A DNA stretch of 64,000 nt, from positions 620,001 through 684,000 of the forward strand of contig NC_008148.1 of assembly GCF_000014185.1 (NCBI RefSeq). The letters are read 5' to 3'. Below the pieces are notes generated by a model. It did not search any database and had not been told where the DNA came from. It was given only the letters and a program-made list of their open reading frames with translations. Shown here in pieces: positions 24,741-35,777 of this stretch. This DNA is from Rubrobacter xylanophilus DSM 9941. GTDB taxonomy: Bacteria; Actinomycetota; Rubrobacteria; Rubrobacterales; Rubrobacteraceae. The translations under genes and the position numbers were made by a program. Numbering within the stretch: position 1 is the first letter of the stretch; every line of letters starts with the position of its first letter.

Positions 24741-25133
24741 ATGGCCAAGTACGTCGTCGGGGCCTTCGGGGCCCTTCTCGGCGCGTTCGCGGGCGTCTGG
24801 CTGATGGTCGCGCCCTTCGCCCTCGCCTACCAGCCCGAGGGCGCCGGGTGGGCGGACCCCACGCTCACCGACTTCTGGACTGGGGTGGTCGTGCTCGCGG
24901 TCTCCGCGGCGGGGCTCGCCGCCTACTCCCTGGGGCTCGCAGAGGAGCTGCGCGAGCGCGGCGTCCTCCCCCGCAGGCGGGGCCCGTCGGCGCCCGCCGC
25001 GCCGGGGGCACCGCCCCCGGACGACCTCGAGCGGGCGCTCATGCCCCTCATCGGGGCCATGCTCCGGGACCTGCAGGAGGAGCAGCGGCGGCGGGACCGC
25101 GCCGCCGGGGCGGAGGGAGGTGACCCGAGGTGA
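24741..25133 (+). CDS. Small SPW-repeat-like membrane protein (copy 1)
   Basis: 130 residues from the ATG at 24741, 1 base after the MFS stop. Two hydrophobic helices: GALLGAFAGVWLMVAPFAL and FWTGVVVLAVSAAGLAAYSL. The GVWL-x-VAPF pattern and the D-x-W-x-G before helix 2 match the next gene and resemble SPW-repeat membrane proteins. A charged cytoplasmic tail with Pro/Ala linker follows. Function is unknown; it may assist or accompany the flanking exporters. Confidence 0.75.
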   Translation: MAKYVVGAFGALLGAFAGVWLMVAPFALAYQPEGAGWADPTLTDFWTGVVVLAVSAAGLAAYSLGLAEELRERGVLPRRRGPSAPAAPGAPPPDDLERALMPLIGAMLRDLQEEQRRRDRAAGAEGGDPR

Positions 25134-25378
25134 ACCGGCCCGCCCGGCTGGGGCTCGCCGCAACCGCCCTCACCCTGCTCGCCGGGGTCTGGCTGTTCGT
25201 CGCGCCCTTCGTGGTGGACTACCAGGACCGCTGGAAGACCCTCTCCGACGCCACCCTCAACGACATGTGGAGCGGGGCCGCCCTCGCGGGCGTCGCGGCC
25301 CTCACCCTGCTCGCGGTCGTCTCGCTCGCCCTGCGCGACGCCGTGCGGCGGCGGGAGCGCGACGGGGCTGAGGGTTGA
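25130..25378 (+). CDS. Small SPW-repeat-like membrane protein (copy 2)
   Basis: 82 residues from a GTG that overlaps the previous stop as GTGA. Two helices, [19 protein letters not shown] and [19 protein letters not shown], align with the preceding protein along their whole shared length, including TL-x-D-x-W-x-G. This makes the pair an old tandem duplication. It lacks the long charged tail of copy 1. Function is unknown. Confidence 0.72.
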   Translation: MNRPARLGLAATALTLLAGVWLFVAPFVVDYQDRWKTLSDATLNDMWSGAALAGVAALTLLAVVSLALRDAVRRRERDGAEG

Positions 25379-26808
25379 AGGCGCGGGGGCTCCGGGCCGG
25401 CCTCGAGTACAAGTGGGGGGCGCTCTCGTGCACCAGCATCGGGGCGCTCCTCGCCTCCATAAACGGCGGTTCGCTCATCGTCGCCCTGCCGACGCTGCTG
25501 CGGGAGCTGCACACCGGGCTCTTCAGCCTGGTCTGGGTGCTGCTCAGCTACCTGCTCGCCCAGACCGCGCTCACCCTCACCGCCGGCCGGATCGCCGACG
25601 TGGTCGGCCGCAAGCGGCTCTACGTCGGGGGGTTCGCGCTCTTCACGGCCGTCAGCCTGCTGGCCGGGTTCGTCGGCGGCGCCGGGCAGCTCATCGCCGC
25701 CCGGACGCTCATGGGGGCCGCCGGGGCGTTCATGATGGCCACCTCCAGCGTCATCGTCACCGACGCCTTCCCCTCCCGCGAGCTGGGGCGGGCGCTCGGG
25801 ATAAACATGATGATGGCCGCGGCCGGCTCCACCCTCGGGGTCGTGGTCGGCGGGGTGATGACCTCCATCTCCTGGCGCTGGGTCTTCTGGTTCAACGTCC
25901 CGCTGGGGGTGGTGGGGACCGCGTGGGCCGCGGCCAACCTGCGGGAGGTGGTGGAGCTCGAGAAGGGGCGGCGGCTGGACGTGGCCGGCAACCTGGCCTT
26001 TCTCGGCGGGCTCGCCGGGCTGCTCGTCGCGCTCACCCTCGGGGGCATCCGCGGCTGGGGCAGCCCGCTGGTGGCGGCCGGGTTCGGGGCGGCGGCGCTC
26101 CTGTTCCCCCTCTTCCTCCTCGTCGAGGCGCGGGCGAAGGACCCCATGGTCCGGCTCTCCACCTTCAGGAGCCGCACCTTCGCCTTCGGGAACCTGAGCG
26201 CCTTTCTCAACTCCGTGGCCCGGTTCGCCGTCATGTTCATGTTCGTGTTCTTCTTTATCGGGGTGAGGGGCTACGACCACCTCATGGCCGGGCTCCTGCT
26301 CGTACCGCTGGCCGGGGTCATGTTCGTCGCGGCCCCCGTCTCCGGGTGGCTGGCCGACCGGGGCGAGGCCCGCGTGATAAGCACCGCCGGCATGCTCGTG
26401 ACCGCCGCCGGGCTTCTGGGCATGGGGACGCTGGTGGGGGCCGGGACGCCCTACCGGGAGATAGCGCTGCTCATGGCCGTGGTGGGGGCGGGCAGCGGGA
26501 TCTTCAACTCCCCCAACACCCGCTCCATCATGAGCTCCGTGGGGCCCGGGGAGCGCGGGGTGGCCAGCGGCACCCGCACCCTCCTCACCAACGTCGGCGG
26601 GGTGCTCTCCATAGCCCTGGCCATCTCCATCGTGGCCGGCGCGATCCCGCAGCGGGAGATGTTCGAGATCTTCTCCGGCACCACCGGGCACCCCCTCTCC
26701 CCGGAGGAGGCCGGGCCCTTCGTCTCCGGCTTCCACCGGGCGCTCCTGGTGGGGGCCGCGGCCAGCCTTCTGGGGGCGCTCTTCTCGGCGCTGCGCGGCA
26801 GGACCTGA
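25375..26808 (+). CDS. DHA2-family MFS exporter, second of the operon
   Basis: 477 residues; the TTG start overlaps the previous stop as TTGA. Fourteen predicted helices with motif [29 protein letters not shown], motif C region [24 protein letters not shown] and an interdomain loop. It lacks the extended tail of the exporter at 22916. The two are distant paralogues; whether they work together or on different substrates is unknown. It is the last gene of the MarR operon. Confidence 0.92.
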   Translation: MKARGLRAGLEYKWGALSCTSIGALLASINGGSLIVALPTLLRELHTGLFSLVWVLLSYLLAQTALTLTAGRIADVVGRKRLYVGGFALFTAVSLLAGFVGGAGQLIAARTLMGAAGAFMMATSSVIVTDAFPSRELGRALGINMMMAAAGSTLGVVVGGVMTSISWRWVFWFNVPLGVVGTAWAAANLREVVELEKGRRLDVAGNLAFLGGLAGLLVALTLGGIRGWGSPLVAAGFGAAALLFPLFLLVEARAKDPMVRLSTFRSRTFAFGNLSAFLNSVARFAVMFMFVFFFIGVRGYDHLMAGLLLVPLAGVMFVAAPVSGWLADRGEARVISTAGMLVTAAGLLGMGTLVGAGTPYREIALLMAVVGAGSGIFNSPNTRSIMSSVGPGERGVASGTRTLLTNVGGVLSIALAISIVAGAIPQREMFEIFSGTTGHPLSPEEAGPFVSGFHRALLVGAAASLLGALFSALRGRT

Positions 26809-26936
26809 GAAAACGCCGGTTTTGCGTGCTGGTATACTCGGAAGGCATGCCGCAAGGCCCAAGAGGAGAGCAGGCCCCTGCCGGCGCTTCCCAGAGAGAG
26901 AAAGGTACTCACGGGCAGAGGAGAGAGGCGGAGAAC

Positions 26937-29759
<2,823 letters not shown>

Positions 29760-29769
29760 GGGCGGCGCC

Positions 29770-30753
29770 GTGCCCCGCCGGGTGGTGGTGACCCGCAGGA
29801 TCCCCCGGGCCGGCCTCGAGGCCCTCGGGGACCTGCGGGCCTCGGTGCTCGGGGAGGGCCCTCCGGCGCGGGAGGAGCTGCTCTCGGCCGCGCGCGGGGC
29901 CTCCGGGATCCTCTCCACCGTCACCGAGAGGATAGACGCCGAGGTCATGGACGCCGCCGGCCCCTCGCTGCGCGTCGTCGCCAACATGGCCGTGGGCTAC
30001 GACAACGTGGACGTCGCGGCGGCGAGCGCCCGCGGCGTCGTGGTCACCAACACCCCCGGCGTGCTGGACGAGACGACGGCCGACACCGCCTTCATGCTGC
30101 TGATGGCCGCCGCCCGGCGGCTCGGGGAGGCCGAGCGCCTGGTGCGCTCGGGCCGCTGGGAGGGCTGGGGCCCGGAGCAGCTCACGGGGCCCGACGTGTG
30201 GGGGAAGACGCTGGGGATCGTGGGCTTCGGGAGGATCGGCCGGGCGGTGGCCCGCCGGGCCACCGGCTTCGGGATGCGCATCCTCTACGCCTCCCGCTCC
30301 CGGAAGGAGGAGGCCGAGCGCGAGCTGGGGGCCCGCCGGGTGAGCCTGGAGGAGCTCCTGCGCGAGAGCGACTTCGTCTCGCTGCACACCCCCCTCACCC
30401 CCGAGACCCGCCACCTGATCGGGGAGCGCGAGCTCTCCCTGATGAAGCCCGCCGCCGTGCTGGTGAACACCGCCCGCGGGCCGGTGGTTGACGAGGCCGC
30501 GCTCGCCGCGGCCCTCGCGCGGCGGCGCATCTTCGCCGCCGGCCTCGACGTCTACGAGCGGGAGCCCGAGGTGCACCCGGCCCTGCTCGGGCTGGAGAAC
30601 GCGGTCCTCGCCCCGCACATCGGCAGCGCCTCCATCGAGACCCGCGCCAGGATGGCCGCGCTGGCCGCCGAGAACCTCCGCGCCGTCCTCTCCGGCCGGC
30701 GCCCCCCGAGCCCGGTGAACCCGGAGGTGCTCGAGCGCCTCCCGCTTGACTAA
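29770..30753 (+). CDS. D-2-hydroxyacid dehydrogenase (glyoxylate/hydroxypyruvate reductase type)
   Basis: 327 residues from the GTG at 29770. The catalytic domain opens with [15 protein letters not shown]; the Rossmann motif [15 protein letters not shown] is near residue 145; catalytic Arg lies in [11 protein letters not shown], Glu in the [11 protein letters not shown] region and His in LAPHIGSAS. It reduces glyoxylate or hydroxypyruvate, or oxidises D-lactate-like acids, with NAD(P). It lies 10 bases after acnA and 56 bases before murQ. MurQ releases D-lactate, so a role in its oxidation is an attractive guess but not shown. Confidence 0.92.
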   Translation: MPRRVVVTRRIPRAGLEALGDLRASVLGEGPPAREELLSAARGASGILSTVTERIDAEVMDAAGPSLRVVANMAVGYDNVDVAAASARGVVVTNTPGVLDETTADTAFMLLMAAARRLGEAERLVRSGRWEGWGPEQLTGPDVWGKTLGIVGFGRIGRAVARRATGFGMRILYASRSRKEEAERELGARRVSLEELLRESDFVSLHTPLTPETRHLIGERELSLMKPAAVLVNTARGPVVDEAALAAALARRRIFAAGLDVYEREPEVHPALLGLENAVLAPHIGSASIETRARMAALAAENLRAVLSGRRPPSPVNPEVLERLPLD

Positions 30754-30809
30754 CCGGCGGGCATCCTCTACCGTGGCCACCGGCTGCCCTCTGCGGGGAG
30801 AGGAGAGCG

Positions 30810-31715
30810 TTGGACGAGAGGCTGGGGGAGCTTGTAACCGAGCGGCGGAGCCCGGACTCGGCGGAGCTCGACCGCATGGGCACCGGCGAGCTCGTGCGCC
30901 TCATGGCGCGCGAGGAGGCCCGGGTGCCGGAGGCGGTGGCCCGCCAGGCCCCCAGGATGGCCGCGGCCATAGACGCCGTGGTGGAGCGCCTGCGGGCCGG
31001 GGGGCGCCTGATCTACGTCGGCGCCGGGACCGCCGGGCGCGTGGGGGTGCTGGACGCCGTGGAGTGCGGCCCGACCTTCGGCGTCCCGCCGGGCAGGGTC
31101 GTGGGCGTTATCGCCGGGGGGCGCGAGGCGATGTTCGACCCCCGGGAGTCGGCGGAGGACAGCGCTGAGGCGGGCGCCTCCGACCTGGACCGGCTCTGCG
31201 TGGGGCCCGAAGACGCCGTAGTGGGCGTCAGCGCCAGCGGCCGCACCCCCTACACCCTCGGCGCCGTCCGCCGCGCCCGCGAGCGCGGAGCCCTCACCGT
31301 CGGGCTCAGCTGCAACCCCGGCTCCCGCCTCAGCGATATCGTGGACCACCCCCTCGAGGTCGTCGTGGGACCCGAGGTCCTCGCCGGCTCCACCCGCCTG
31401 AAGGCCGGCTCCGCCCAGAAGCTGGTGCTCAACATGATCTCCACGATCTCCATGGTCCGGCTGGGGAAGACCTACGGCAACCTGATGGTGGACGTGCGCG
31501 CCTCCAACGCCAAGCTGCGCGACCGCGCCCGCAGGATCGTGGAGCTGGCCACCGGCGCACCGCCCGAAGAGGCCGCAGCCGCCCTCGACCGCTGCGGCGG
31601 CGAGGCTAAGGTGGCCATCGTCGCGCTGCTCCTGGGCGTCGGACCCGACGAGGCCCGGCGGCGCCTCGCCGCCGGCAGCGTCCGGGCCGCCCTCGGCGAG
31701 GGCCGCCGCCCGTAA
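30810..31715 (+). CDS. murQ: N-acetylmuramic acid 6-phosphate etherase
   Basis: 301 residues from a TTG with GGGGAGAGGAG before it. SIS-domain lyase with the family hallmarks RLIYVGAGTAGRVGVLDAVECGPTF, VIAGGREAM, GVSASGRTPYT and SAQKLVLNMIST-type segment near 210. It cleaves the lactyl ether of MurNAc-6-P to GlcNAc-6-P and D-lactate in the cytosol. It stands just upstream of a sugar ABC importer and a BadF-type kinase, which would supply its substrate. A 5-bp stem (31719-31733) after its stop is too weak to call a terminator. Confidence 0.96.
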   Translation: MDERLGELVTERRSPDSAELDRMGTGELVRLMAREEARVPEAVARQAPRMAAAIDAVVERLRAGGRLIYVGAGTAGRVGVLDAVECGPTFGVPPGRVVGVIAGGREAMFDPRESAEDSAEAGASDLDRLCVGPEDAVVGVSASGRTPYTLGAVRRARERGALTVGLSCNPGSRLSDIVDHPLEVVVGPEVLAGSTRLKAGSAQKLVLNMISTISMVRLGKTYGNLMVDVRASNAKLRDRARRIVELATGAPPEEAAAALDRCGGEAKVAIVALLLGVGPDEARRRLAAGSVRAALGEGRRP

Positions 31716-31752
31716 ATACCCCTCGCCCAGGGGGGCCGCGCCAGAGACCCCT

Positions 31753-31772
31753 ACTGGACTAGACATCATAAT
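31753..31772 (+). promoter_or_regulatory. dre-like GntR/HutC operator and -10 of the sugar ABC operon
   Basis: actggactagacatca (31753-31768) matches the published DasR-type dre consensus (as I remember it, SWTGGTCTAGACCASW-like) at about 12 of 16 positions. CATAAT (31767-31772) is a candidate -10 for the gene starting at 31816, so the site would lie in the promoter spacer. A related TAGAC-core palindrome is found at 42251-42266 next to the HutC/GntR gene. Function is inferred. Confidence 0.45.
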
Positions 31773-31815
31773 TTATTTCTGTAGACTGGGGGCAGGCGCG
31801 GAGAAAGGGGGAGAG

Positions 31816-33099
31816 ATGAGGGCTTGCGCGCGGGTTTTGTGTGGGGTGCTGGCGGCCGCCGGGCTTGTGCTCGGGGTCTTGGGCTGCGGCGGGGGCGCCT
31901 CTGGCGGGGAGGGCGCAATCACCGTGTGGAGCTGGCGCACGGAGGACGTGGCCGCCTACCAGAAGATCTTCGCCGAGTTCGAGGAGGAGACCGGCATAAA
32001 GGCCGAGTTCAAGCCGTACAAGAACACCGAGTACGACACCATCCTGGAGACCGCCCTCAAGGGGGGCAAGGGGCCCGACGTGATGCAGCTGCGGGCGTAC
32101 GGCGGGCTGCAGCCGCTCGCCGACGCCGGCTATCTCGTGCCGCTCGACGGGAAGGTGGAGCGGCTGGACGAGTTCTCCGAGCAGGCGCTGGACGGGGCGC
32201 GGAGGCTGGAGGACGGCAGGATCTACGGGGTGCCCTTCGCCATCCAGACCCTGCAGGTCTTCTACAACAAGAGGATCTTCGAGGAGCACGGCCTCGAGGA
32301 GCCGCGCACCTACCGGGAGTTCGTCGCGGCCGCCGAGAGGCTGGAGGAGGCCGGGGTCACGCCCATCGCCGCCGGGGGGCGGGACATCTGGACGCTGCCC
32401 ATCCTGCACTCCGTGGTCGGGGCCGAGGTCTACGGCGGGGACCGCTTCGTGGACCAGGTGCTCGAGGACACCTCGGCCTTCACCGGCCCGCGGTTCGTGG
32501 AGTCCGTCGCGGCCGTCCGGGAGATCCTGCCCTACCTCCCCGAGGACCCGGCGGGCGTCTCCTACACCGACACGCAGGTGCTCTTCACCCAGGAGCGGGC
32601 GGCCATGTTCATCGGGGGCAGCTGGGAGGCCGGGTACTTCCGGAGCACGAACCCCGACCTCCGGTTCGGGACCTTCCCCATGCCGCCGCGCCAGGGGAGC
32701 GGCCCGGGGCTCGTCTCCGCCTTCGTGGACGGCTCCTACGGCGTCAACGCCGCCTCGGACGACAAAAAGGCGGCGCTCCGGCTCGTCGAGTTCATGGCCA
32801 GCGAGAGGTTCGGCCAGATGTTCGCCGACGAGCTCAAGCAGATCTCGCCGGTCCCCGGCGTGGAGTTCAGGGACCCCGTGCTCCGCGGGATGGTCTCCGA
32901 CTACGAGGCCAACCACACCCCCTACCTGCTGCTGGTCTACTTCCGCTACGGCGACCCCTCCGGCACCGACCTGCTCGGCCAGGGCCTCCAGAACATGATG
33001 CTCGGGAAGGCCACCCCGCGGCAGGTCGCCGAAAGCCTGCGGAGGGGCGTCTCCCAGTGGTACGAGCCCGGGATGCTGCGGGAGGTGAGCGTTGGCTGA
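31816..33099 (+). CDS. ABC sugar-binding lipoprotein (family 1 extracellular solute-binding protein)
   Basis: 427 residues from an ATG with AAGGGGGAGAG upstream. A lipoprotein signal ends at LGCGG (lipidated Cys near 25). The mature part follows MalE/UgpB-type binders: ITVWSWRTEDVAAYQKIFAEFEEETGIKAEF, KGGKGPDVMQL, GRIYGVPFAIQTLQVFYNK, AAMFIGGSWEAGYF. It captures a sugar outside the cell for the two permeases downstream. MurNAc or a GlcNAc-containing wall fragment is the likely ligand from context (murQ upstream, BadF kinase downstream, exo-muramidases nearby), but other amino sugars are possible. Confidence 0.93.
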   Translation: MRACARVLCGVLAAAGLVLGVLGCGGGASGGEGAITVWSWRTEDVAAYQKIFAEFEEETGIKAEFKPYKNTEYDTILETALKGGKGPDVMQLRAYGGLQPLADAGYLVPLDGKVERLDEFSEQALDGARRLEDGRIYGVPFAIQTLQVFYNKRIFEEHGLEEPRTYREFVAAAERLEEAGVTPIAAGGRDIWTLPILHSVVGAEVYGGDRFVDQVLEDTSAFTGPRFVESVAAVREILPYLPEDPAGVSYTDTQVLFTQERAAMFIGGSWEAGYFRSTNPDLRFGTFPMPPRQGSGPGLVSAFVDGSYGVNAASDDKKAALRLVEFMASERFGQMFADELKQISPVPGVEFRDPVLRGMVSDYEANHTPYLLLVYFRYGDPSGTDLLGQGLQNMMLGKATPRQVAESLRRGVSQWYEPGMLREVSVG

Positions 33100-34015
33100 A
33101 GGGGGGAGGAAGTGGGGCGGGTGGAGGCCCGTGCACCTGCTCTTCCTCCTCCCCGCCCTGCTGCTATATTCCCTCTTCGTCGTCTACCCCATGGTGAGCG
33201 CCCTGAGGTTCTCCCTCTACGAGTGGAACGGTCTCGAGCGGGTGGCGTTCTCCGGGCTCGAGAACTTCCGGATTCTCTTCACCCGCTACCCGTACAACCA
33301 GGAGGTCTGGGACGCGCTGCGGCACAACCTCTACCTCTTCGCCGTGACCATGGTCGCCCAGAACGCCTTCGCGCTCTTTCTGGCCGTGGTGCTCGACCGC
33401 GGCATCCGGCGGGGCCGCACCCTCTTCCGCAACGTCTTCTTCCTGCCGCACCTCGTCGCCGTCGTGGTGGTGGGGTTTCTGTGGAGCCTGATCCTCAACC
33501 CCCAGTTCGGGGCGCTCAACCGGGCCCTGGAGGCCGCCGGGCTGGGGGCGCTCGCCCACCCCTGGCTCGGCGACCCGGACACCGCCCTCACCGCCGTCGC
33601 GCTCGTCAACGCCTGGAGCTGGGTGGGCTTCCCGCTCATCATCTTCCTGGCCAACCTGGCGGGCATCCCCGAGGAGTACCACGAGGCCGCCCGGCTCGAC
33701 GGCGCGGGCGGCTGGCAGGCCTTCCGGTACATCACCCTGCCGTTGCTCGCGCCCAGCATAACCATCGTCACCGTCCTGACCTTCATCGGGAACTTCAACG
33801 CCTTCGACCTCATCTACGCCATGGGCGGCTCCAACGGTAGCCCGGGGGGCTCCACCGACGTGCTGGCGCTGCTCTTCTACCGCATAGCCTTCGCGGGCAA
33901 CGACCCCAACGCGGTGGGCGTGAGCAACGCCATGGCGGTGCTCATGTTCCTCGTGGTCTTCGCCGCCTCGGTGCTCTACCTGCGCTGGCGGGGCAGGGGG
34001 GAGGTGACCTACTAG
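33092..34015 (+). CDS. ABC sugar permease, MalF/UgpA type
   Basis: 307 residues; the TTG start overlaps the binding-protein stop by 8 bases. Six hydrophobic helices, with the EAA loop that docks the ATPase visible as EEYHEAARLDGAGGWQAF followed by ITLPLLAPS. It forms half of the membrane channel with the next gene. Confidence 0.94.
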   Translation: MAEGGRKWGGWRPVHLLFLLPALLLYSLFVVYPMVSALRFSLYEWNGLERVAFSGLENFRILFTRYPYNQEVWDALRHNLYLFAVTMVAQNAFALFLAVVLDRGIRRGRTLFRNVFFLPHLVAVVVVGFLWSLILNPQFGALNRALEAAGLGALAHPWLGDPDTALTAVALVNAWSWVGFPLIIFLANLAGIPEEYHEAARLDGAGGWQAFRYITLPLLAPSITIVTVLTFIGNFNAFDLIYAMGGSNGSPGGSTDVLALLFYRIAFAGNDPNAVGVSNAMAVLMFLVVFAASVLYLRWRGRGEVTY

Positions 34016-34016
34016 C

Positions 34017-34874
34017 GTGGGCAAGGAGCGCTTCCCGGTAGGGGGCAGGCTGCGGGACGGGACCCTCAAGGCGCTGCTCTACGCCTTCCTCGTCGCCTAC
34101 GCCTTCGTGTGCCTCTACCCCTTCTTCCTCATGGTCGTCTCCTCCCTCAAGAGCACCGGCGAGATCTTCCAGAGCCCCTTCGGGCTGCCCGAGAGCCCCA
34201 GCCTCCACGCCTACCGGATGGCCTGGGAGACGGGCAACTTCCGGGAGTACTTCCTCAACTCCGTCCTGGTCACCGCTTCCAGCGTCGCCCTCATCCTGCT
34301 CGCCGGTTCGATGGCCGCCTACCCCATCGGGCGCCACGACTTCCGGGGGAGGGGGTTTCTGTACCTGTACTTCCTCGGCGGCCTCATGCTTCCCATAAAG
34401 CTCGGCGTCGTCCCGCTGTTCTTCCTGATGACCTCGCTCGGGCTCTACGACACCCGGCTCTCGCTCGTGCTCGTCTACGCCGCGAGCGGGATGCCCTTCG
34501 CGGTCTTCGTGCTCTCGGCGTTCTTCCGCACGCTGCCGCGGGAGCTGGAGGAGGCCGCGCGGGTGGACGGGGCCGGAGAGTTCAGGATCTACTGGCAGAT
34601 AATGCTCCCCCTCGTCCGCCCGGCCCTGGCCACCGTGGCGATCTTCAACTTCATCCAGCTCTGGAACGACTTCTTTTTCCCGCTGGTGCTCATACAGACC
34701 GACGGTCTCCGGACGCTGCCCGCCGGCCTGGCTAACTTCTTCGGCACCTACCAGAACGACTGGGCCCTGATCTTCGCGGGCCTCACCATAACGAGCCTGC
34801 CGCTCATCGTCCTCTACCTCTTCGCCTCGAAGCAGATAGTCCGGGGCCTCACCGCCGGGGCCACCAAGGGGTGA
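34017..34874 (+). CDS. ABC sugar permease, MalG/UgpE type
   Basis: 285 residues from a GTG 1 base after the previous stop. Six helices and the EAA loop ELEEAARVDGAGEFRIYWQI with IMLPLVRPALAT. It completes the channel. No ATP-binding gene is found in this cluster, so the importer presumably borrows a shared MsiK/UgpC-type ATPase encoded elsewhere, as is common in actinobacteria. Confidence 0.94.
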   Translation: MGKERFPVGGRLRDGTLKALLYAFLVAYAFVCLYPFFLMVVSSLKSTGEIFQSPFGLPESPSLHAYRMAWETGNFREYFLNSVLVTASSVALILLAGSMAAYPIGRHDFRGRGFLYLYFLGGLMLPIKLGVVPLFFLMTSLGLYDTRLSLVLVYAASGMPFAVFVLSAFFRTLPRELEEAARVDGAGEFRIYWQIMLPLVRPALATVAIFNFIQLWNDFFFPLVLIQTDGLRTLPAGLANFFGTYQNDWALIFAGLTITSLPLIVLYLFASKQIVRGLTAGATKG

Positions 34875-35761
34875 TGGGCTACCCGCTCTACCTGGGGGTG
34901 GACGCGGGCGGCACGAAGACCCACGCCGTGCTGGTGGACGCAGACGGCGAAATGATCGCGGAGGCCACCGCCGGCCCCGGGAACCCGCTCTCCGCCGGGG
35001 AGGGGGTCGCCCGGCGCTCCCTGGAGGGGGCCGTGCGGGAGGCGCTCCGCTTCGGGCGGCCGGCCGCCGCCCACCTGGGCTTCGCGGGGGCGGGCCGCCG
35101 AAGGGACCTGGAGAGGATAGAGGCGCTGGTCCGCTCGCTCGGGCTGCCGTGCCCGTTCACCGTTTCCGACGACGCGAAGATAGCCTTCTACGCCGTCGCC
35201 GGGCCGCCGGGCGCCATCCTCGTCTGCGGCACGGGTTCGATCGCGGTAGCCTACGCCCCTGATGGCGCCTCGTGCCGGGCCGGGGGACACGGCTACCTGC
35301 TGGGCGACGAGGGGAGCGGGTACTGGATCGGGCGCGAGGCGGTCCGGGCCGCCCTCCGCGCCGCCGATGGCAGAGGAGGCCCTACGAGGCTGGTGGAAAA
35401 AGTGCCGGAGCTGCTGGGCTTCGCTTCTCTGGACGAAGTGGTGAGCGCGGTCTACGAGGGAGGGATGGGGCGCTCCGGGCTGGCCGGTCTTGCAAAACAC
35501 GTCTTGGAAATAGAGGACTCTGCGGCCCACCGCATCGTTTCTGATGCCGCTGATGAGCTCGCTCTGTCTGTTCGAGCCGCCGTCGAATCCGCGAGGATCG
35601 AAGGCGATCCTACGCCGCTCGTTCTCTCTGGCGGGTTGTTGAACGGAGAAAACGCCCTGCGTCGGGCAGTAGAGGCCCGTCTGGGGAGAGATTTCGAAGT
35701 CCTTGCATCGAACCCCGTGCCGGCTATCGGAGCGGCGCGGATTGCCAGGTTCTCGGCGTGA
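34874..35761 (+). CDS. BadF/BadG-family sugar kinase (MurNAc/GlcNAc kinase)
   Basis: 295 residues from the ATG at 34874; a GTG one codon earlier overlaps the permease stop. ASKHA fold: phosphate-1 motif YLGVDAGGTKTHAVLVD, VSDDAKIAFYA, GTGSIAVA, GYLLGDEGSGYWIG and the adenosine motif VLSGGLLNGE. Family members such as NagK and clostridial MurK phosphorylate GlcNAc and MurNAc at O6. With murQ it would feed MurNAc-6-P into GlcNAc-6-P. The 3' third (from about 35390) uses many A/T-ending codons, unlike the 5' part and the permease genes. Confidence 0.9.
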   Translation: MGYPLYLGVDAGGTKTHAVLVDADGEMIAEATAGPGNPLSAGEGVARRSLEGAVREALRFGRPAAAHLGFAGAGRRRDLERIEALVRSLGLPCPFTVSDDAKIAFYAVAGPPGAILVCGTGSIAVAYAPDGASCRAGGHGYLLGDEGSGYWIGREAVRAALRAADGRGGPTRLVEKVPELLGFASLDEVVSAVYEGGMGRSGLAGLAKHVLEIEDSAAHRIVSDAADELALSVRAAVESARIEGDPTPLVLSGGLLNGENALRRAVEARLGRDFEVLASNPVPAIGAARIARFSA

Positions 35762-35777
35762 GTTCGCGAGCCAGGCA

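Noticed and set aside
26810-26823. Hairpin aaaacgccggtttt after the second exporter as a terminator
   Set aside because: Only a 5-bp A/T-rich stem with no following T-tract.
31719-31733. CCCCT/AGGGG stem after murQ as a terminator
   Set aside because: Five base pairs only, without a T-run; too weak to support.
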